From Mercenaria mercenaria (Eukaryota; Mollusca; Bivalvia; Venerida; Veneridae): DNA of 64,000 nt. The notes beneath the pieces are model-generated. The model saw only the letters and a list, made by a program, of their open reading frames with translations, had not been told where the DNA came from and did no database searches. The translations under genes were made by a program, and so were the position numbers. This document shows, one piece after another, positions 58,952 through 64,000 of this stretch (its first letter is position 1; each line of letters begins with the position of its first letter). Location: positions 46,119,001 to 46,183,000 of the forward strand of contig NC_069363.1 of the NCBI RefSeq assembly GCF_021730395.1, in the 5' to 3' direction.

Positions 58952-60470
58952 GTAATAATATCTGCTAAAAGTTGTCCGAATCTAATTGATTCTTTGATAT
59001 GATTAAATGTTCAGATATTAGTTTAAGTGTATATGGAACATTGGTATGTTTTTTGTATTAAAATAACCAGAAAATCCTAAGTAACTAGCTTGAGAAAGTC
59101 ATAGGCGAATCACTGACCAATAGGAAGATTATTTACATTATTCTGATGGAAATCTGTGCCTGGTATGAAAACACTGGCTACTATCTGGTCTTACACTTTT
59201 AGAGAATATTTTGTTACAGGTAACCTTATGTAATTATACATGAAAAAACACAAATGACCCTTGAATGAATTATGTAGTAGACCACTTCCCTTTCATTAAT
59301 TTCAAATACCGGAGTACTTCGGTCTTAGTCCTGATGTTTTATGAACTACAGCCCCAGTGCATTATTTCTCTTAGATTATTAGAATTGTATTTTTGTGCGA
59401 TATTTTAAGCGAAAAACGGGACTGAAACGCCGCCAGTGATAAAATATCTAAGACAATAAGCAGCTCTTATGTACACCAGAAAGTTAAAAGCACTATTACG
59501 TATCATTAAAATATATAATCATAAATTTATATAATAATAATAATAATGATAATAATGAAATAGTTTATTTTGCCCGTCAGCGTGCTATGCTTTCAAGAGA
59601 TCTTACAGACTGATTTACATACCTGATAAATATTCCTATCACACGTAAAATAGTCTTCAATCCTAACCAAAGACATGTTTTATATCCGTCTCAATGTTAA
59701 CACATAAGAAGTCGACAAAAATATATATTTTTACAGTTTGCAATAAATAATTTAAAAAAAAAAAAACAAGTATCCGTCATGACATTACACTCGCGTGCTT
59801 AAATTGTGTTTTCCGCAAGATGTAAAATGACTTGTCATTCTTTATTGATTTTCATGCTACAACAAACAGTAGATGCAGGAGAATAAATATATATAGAAGA
59901 ACGGAAGCCATGGCATCGTCGATCATGAATAATTCGTTCGTGGCGTGATCGGCAAGTTGACGACTTATGACCTCTTAAGGTATGCCATCAATAATCTGCA
60001 ATATTCAGAATATCAAAACAATTATTACATCGAAAACATATTGATTTAAATAGAATTTCAAATTATGTCTAATGTTTATCCATACAAATTCTAGATATTT
60101 CTATAAATCATTCAGACCCAACTCACGATTTATTTTTATATTAACGTGTTCTTTTAATGTGAATCATTTACTGACAAACATAGATATTGTAATCTGAAAT
60201 AAAAAGTATTCAAAATTGTTGAATGAAACAAAAACACACAATTGCTTAGTGTTTTATAAGAACTGTATTGTTTTGCCGTTGATATCTAACAACAATGCTT
60301 TCGTGTAATTGTTGTGGGAATTGAAATGATTTTTCTCCAATGACACCATTGACGCATTATTCTGTATGTTCGTATAATAGTTTAAAGCTGTGGTCTTACG
60401 GTTTACGGGAAATAATTTATTACGTCAGAATTACTTTTACGTTTTGATGGCACCACACTGTATTCAATTT
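58952..60470. other. unassigned; includes a short AAT repeat
   Basis: (AAT)n/(AATGAT)n runs at about 59530-59558. A CpG-containing stretch at 59905-59985 has a short frame from ATG at 59909 that stops after 12 codons. Nothing else is recognised. Confidence 0.4.
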
Positions 60471-60472
60471 TA

Positions 60473-60929
60473 TTATCCCCCGACGAAAGTCGGAGGGATA
60501 TAGTTTTGACGTTGTCCGTCCGTCCGTCCGTCAGTCCTTCCGTCCGTCTTTCCGTCCGTCCGCCCGAGTAACACCAGAATTATGGCCCTTAGAAGTTTCT
60601 ACTGTTAACTATATAGGGTACTATAAATATGGCAATTTCTGCATCATAACTTTTGATATATTTGACCTAGAACTATGAAACTTAAACAGAATTTAGATCA
60701 CCATAATGTGGTTGTGTACACACAATTTCGTTCGCATTTATTTGTACATTAAGAGTTATTGCCCTTTAATTTTATAAAAATCCACATATTTGTACATAAC
60801 AAACTTACCATTTGATAGAATTTCATTAAATTTCTTTCATTCTTTTCCATGAACATTTATTGTGAACATGTGAAGTTGTGTACCCACACCTGGTCACCCC
60901 CTTACCTTGATCACACCCCTCCCCCTTCC

Positions 60930-60961
<32 letters not shown>

Positions 60962-61442
60962 ACCGCCACCCCCCAAAAAATTAAAACAAAATCATTCCTT
61001 ATTTTAGATTTTTTTCAAACAAACTTCATATACATGTTTATCACTATGAGGTTATGGGGCCCATCAAGTTTCAGTCAGATTGCCCTAGTAACACCAGAGT
61101 TATGGCTCTTAGAAGTTTCTATTGTTAACTATATAGGGTACTATAGATCTATAGATATGGCAATTTCTGCAACATAACTTTTGGCATATTCAATCTTGAA
61201 CTATGAAACTTAAACAGAATTTTGAGCACTATAATGTGGTTGTGCACACACAATTTCGTAGGGATTTCTTTTGTAACTATAGAGTTATTGCCCTTTAATT
61301 GTCTAAAATCCACATATTTGTACATAACAAACTTACCATTTGGCAGAATTTCATTAAATTTCTTTCATTCTTTTCTATGAACATTAATTATAAACATGTG
61401 AAGTTGCGCACCCACACCTGGTAACGCACCTGCCTTGGTCAC

Positions 61443-61474
<32 letters not shown>

Positions 61475-62025
61475 ACGCACACACACAATTTTTTTTTTTC
61501 ATTCCTTATTTTAGATTTTTTCAAAACCTTCCATGAATATTTATCAACATGATGCAAGTTGTACCATTCCCCCACCTCCACCCACCACTGATCATGCATC
61601 CTTTGGGCAATTTTGAAAGAGGACCACCCAAGACAATTTCTAAAAAAATCCTCTTCTTCAAAACCACTGGGTAGATTTATACCAAACTTCACAGGAATGA
61701 TTCTTGGGTGGTCCCCTTTCAAAATTGCCCAAAGAATTGAAATCCACGCAGAACTCTGGTTGCTATGGCAACAGAAAGGATAAACTTTAAAAATCGTCTT
61801 GTCCAAAATCGCAAGGCGTAGAGCTTCGATATTTGGCATGTGACATCATCTAATGGTTCTCTATGAAGATTGTTCAAATTATGTACATGAGATGAAGAGG
61901 CCCCACCCAGGGGGTCACAAGTTTTACATAGACTTATATAGGAAAAAACTTTAAAAATTTCTTGCACGACATCGAGCGGTCACAAAAGCTCACCTTTGGC
62001 TCAAGGCTCAGGTGAGCTAAAAAGG
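60473..62025 (+). repeat. interspersed repeat with two about 518-bp internal units and poly-C runs
   Basis: It opens CCCCCGACGAAAGTCGGAGG, a small palindrome, then a (GTCC)n tract at 60515-60565. Two units share AGTAACACCAGA-TTATGG, GTTAACTATATAGGGTAC, ACATAACAAACTTACCATTTG and a poly-C run: 30 C at 60932-60961 and 31 C at 61444-61474. The element closes with CAAGGCTCAGGTGAGC near 62018. The Gly-rich minus frame 61384-61839 comes from the C run. Confidence 0.85.
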
Positions 62026-63570
62026 GAGTTTTTATTTTTTTTCAATTTCTCAAAGGCTCAAGGTGAGCAATACTAGAAGGAGTTTTTATTTGTTTTCAAG
62101 TTCTGCCTGGAGATGTACACAATATTAAAAGTTGATATTTAAGAAGACTAGGACTGTTTTCTGAATATTGTAAAGGACATTTGTCTAAGAATGAAATCCC
62201 ATCGTTCATTTCAGTGTTATAAAGTAAAGCACGAAAAAGGAACACTTTATGTAACTTATGATTGAAATTGAAAATTCAATGTAGATAAAACACAATAATT
62301 TGATTTTATCTTTTCATATTATATACCAATAATGGTGATTGCACGCATAAGAAAAAAAAACATTTTTCCCATTCAATTTTGTAAGTATTGTATATAAATA
62401 AAATAGGAAGATTACTTTTGCAGGTATGACCTTTTTCATTATCATGATATTGTCAGATACAAAGAAATTACTGTGTTTCCACTATACCTATGTTTTATTA
62501 TTTTTATTATTATTATTATTATTATCATCATCATCATTATCATTTCTTCAGGATGCAGGATCGTTTTTTTTTCTACCGTTAAGAATTTATTTCATACTTT
62601 TTGTGCTTGAAGAACATTAGTTTCTAAGACAAACAAGAGAATAAAAGAACATGTCACTGAACAAGTTTTAATTTTATAGGGCATTTTCTTCACCTATTGT
62701 TTAAACATTTCTGAAATTTTGTAAAATTGAAAAAAAAATGGAAGTACTTTATAAAACATATAATATCCCACTTAATGTTATAGGGGTTCAATTATTTCCC
62801 CATATACAAACATTTAAGAGTTGTGTCCTTATATCGAAACATGTACACTGTGTATATGCATATCGGATCCCTCTCTGTGGAAAATAAGAAAACGGATCCC
62901 TCTCTGTTCGGGCACAGGACACTCTTTGTGGTAAACAATGAACTCCAACGTCAGTGAGCTCGGAAAATCGAAATTTTCGTCCTAAACACATTTTTATGCA
63001 TAAAAAACATATGAACCACGGAATGACGTAGCTATATACCATTGCTTTTTTACAGTTACATTTGTTTTAGAAACTCTAGATTTCAGGCTTTAAACGTTGG
63101 TGAATACGGGCCCTTTACTGAATATTTTCGGTAAGATATTTTTTCATGTTTGAAGATTATTCGCCAAGAGCAATACAATACAAACGGTTTTGTGAATTTT
63201 TCCTGCAGACTTGTCTCTTTTGGCTAACATGGACATTTAACAAAGTCAACTCATACCTACTGATAGATCTGGATTTTAAGCCTATGTTCATTTAAAGGCA
63301 TTGTTGTATATAAGTTATGATTAGTGGCTATATACACAGCATTTTGATTGGATGTTGTACTCCTCGTTTAAATGGGTAAACGGTGTTGTTGTACTTATAA
63401 AATAGACTGGCCCGCTTAATAGGTTGGTCAGGGCCGCGGATATGCGCTATGTATTTTATTTTTTCATTACATTTGAGCATGGATCGGTGGCGTATGTATA
63501 TATAATATAGACTTTTGCCATGAGGTTACTTGTTTGATCCCCAGTGATGTCAAACCTTTTTTATAAGTCA
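62026..63570. other. unassigned; ATT/ATC microsatellite and a small duplication
   Basis: (ATT)n then (ATC)n lie at about 62496-62541. CGGATCCCTCTCTGTG at 62865 and CGGATCCCTCTCTGTTCG at 62894 are a short direct duplication. No gene signal is seen. Confidence 0.45.
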
Positions 63571-63574
63571 CATT

Positions 63575-63900
63575 TTTAAAACAACAGGCCCAAATGGGCC
63601 TAAGCCGCTCAGCTGAGGTCAACTGTGACCTAATTAGATGTTGCTTGTGACAAAGTATTAAATCTAAAAAAGAATTTAAAAAAAAAAAAATTTTAAATAA
63701 AAAAAACTTTTAAAAGTGTTTCTATTTTAAGCTATAGCGGCCCCTACAAGGGGTCAACTGCCCCCATTTGAACAAAATTAACAGAGGACCATATAATTAT
63801 GCTACAAACCAATTTTGATGAAGATCCATTGAGCAGTTCATGATAAGAAGTTGTTTAAAAGGTATTTCTATGTTTAGCTCTCGCGGCCCCTAAATTTAAA
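63575..63900 (+). repeat. degenerate tandem repeat, about 147-bp unit
   Basis: AGCTATAGCGGCCCCTA at about 63731 and AGCTCTCGCGGCCCCTA at about 63878, with TTTCTAT just before each, mark two units. The left border has the palindrome GGCCCAAATGGGCC. Confidence 0.65.
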
Positions 63901-64000
63901 ATTTAAAATTGATAATTGAAATTCATCTATACTTGCTTTTTGAATGTGCATCCAACATTTAAATGAAATTTAAATGAAAATAAAAGAAAACGATAAAACG

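Noticed and set aside
61384-61839. Glycine-rich 151-codon minus-strand frame
   Set aside because: The glycines come from a 31-base C run inside an interspersed repeat.

Overview
The window looks like nuclear DNA of a bivalve mollusc. It is AT-rich and gene-poor, and it is packed with repeats of kinds I associate with clams and their relatives: long tandem arrays with tails of GGAC or GTCC, tRNA-headed SINEs, short inverted-repeat elements and LINEs. The species assignment is inference from the repeat types, not a database result.

The only clear host genes are three paralogues. Copy A (5454-7922, +) and copy B (19225-21711, +) are tandem; copy C (37174-38832, -) points back towards them. Each is one uninterrupted coding exon preceded by a good splice acceptor, so a 5' non-coding exon probably lies upstream. 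All three predict a type II membrane protein with a short basic tail and one membrane anchor. A and B then carry a GT31 (beta-1,3-galactosyltransferase-like) region whose metal-binding DxD motif is degraded. All three share a C-terminal region of about 465 residues with an N-G-A-H-R signature and a nucleotidyltransferase-fold motif (G-[ST]-x11-D-V-D). Copy C lacks the GT31 part entirely. This modular family is the most interesting content of the window; a role in glycan or glycoconjugate modification in the Golgi is inferred.

Layout: 1-5.4 kb, a 44-bp minisatellite and a SINE body; 5.4-8 kb, copy A; 8-19 kb, small inverted-repeat elements, a 17-bp-TIR element with internal repeats and a 1.5-kb tandem array with an insertion; 19-22 kb, copy B; 22-27 kb, a pogo-like MITE, pieces of a foldback element and a truncated LINE; 27-37 kb, mostly unassigned DNA with SINEs and MITEs; 37-39 kb, copy C; 39-49 kb, an array rich in nuclear-receptor-like half-sites, an 812-bp foldback element flanked by TTAA, a truncated LINE, a 118-bp array, another TTAA element and a hAT-like MITE; 49.5-58.5 kb, a long-inverted-repeat DNA element split by a nearly full-length but broken LINE; 58.5-64 kb, mostly unassigned DNA and two more array-type repeats.

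I saw no CRISPR array, no rRNA, no intact canonical tRNA and no LTR or virus-like element. Two short stretches (about 26.95-27.32 kb minus and 58.88-58.95 kb plus) may be isolated exons of host genes; both are weak.
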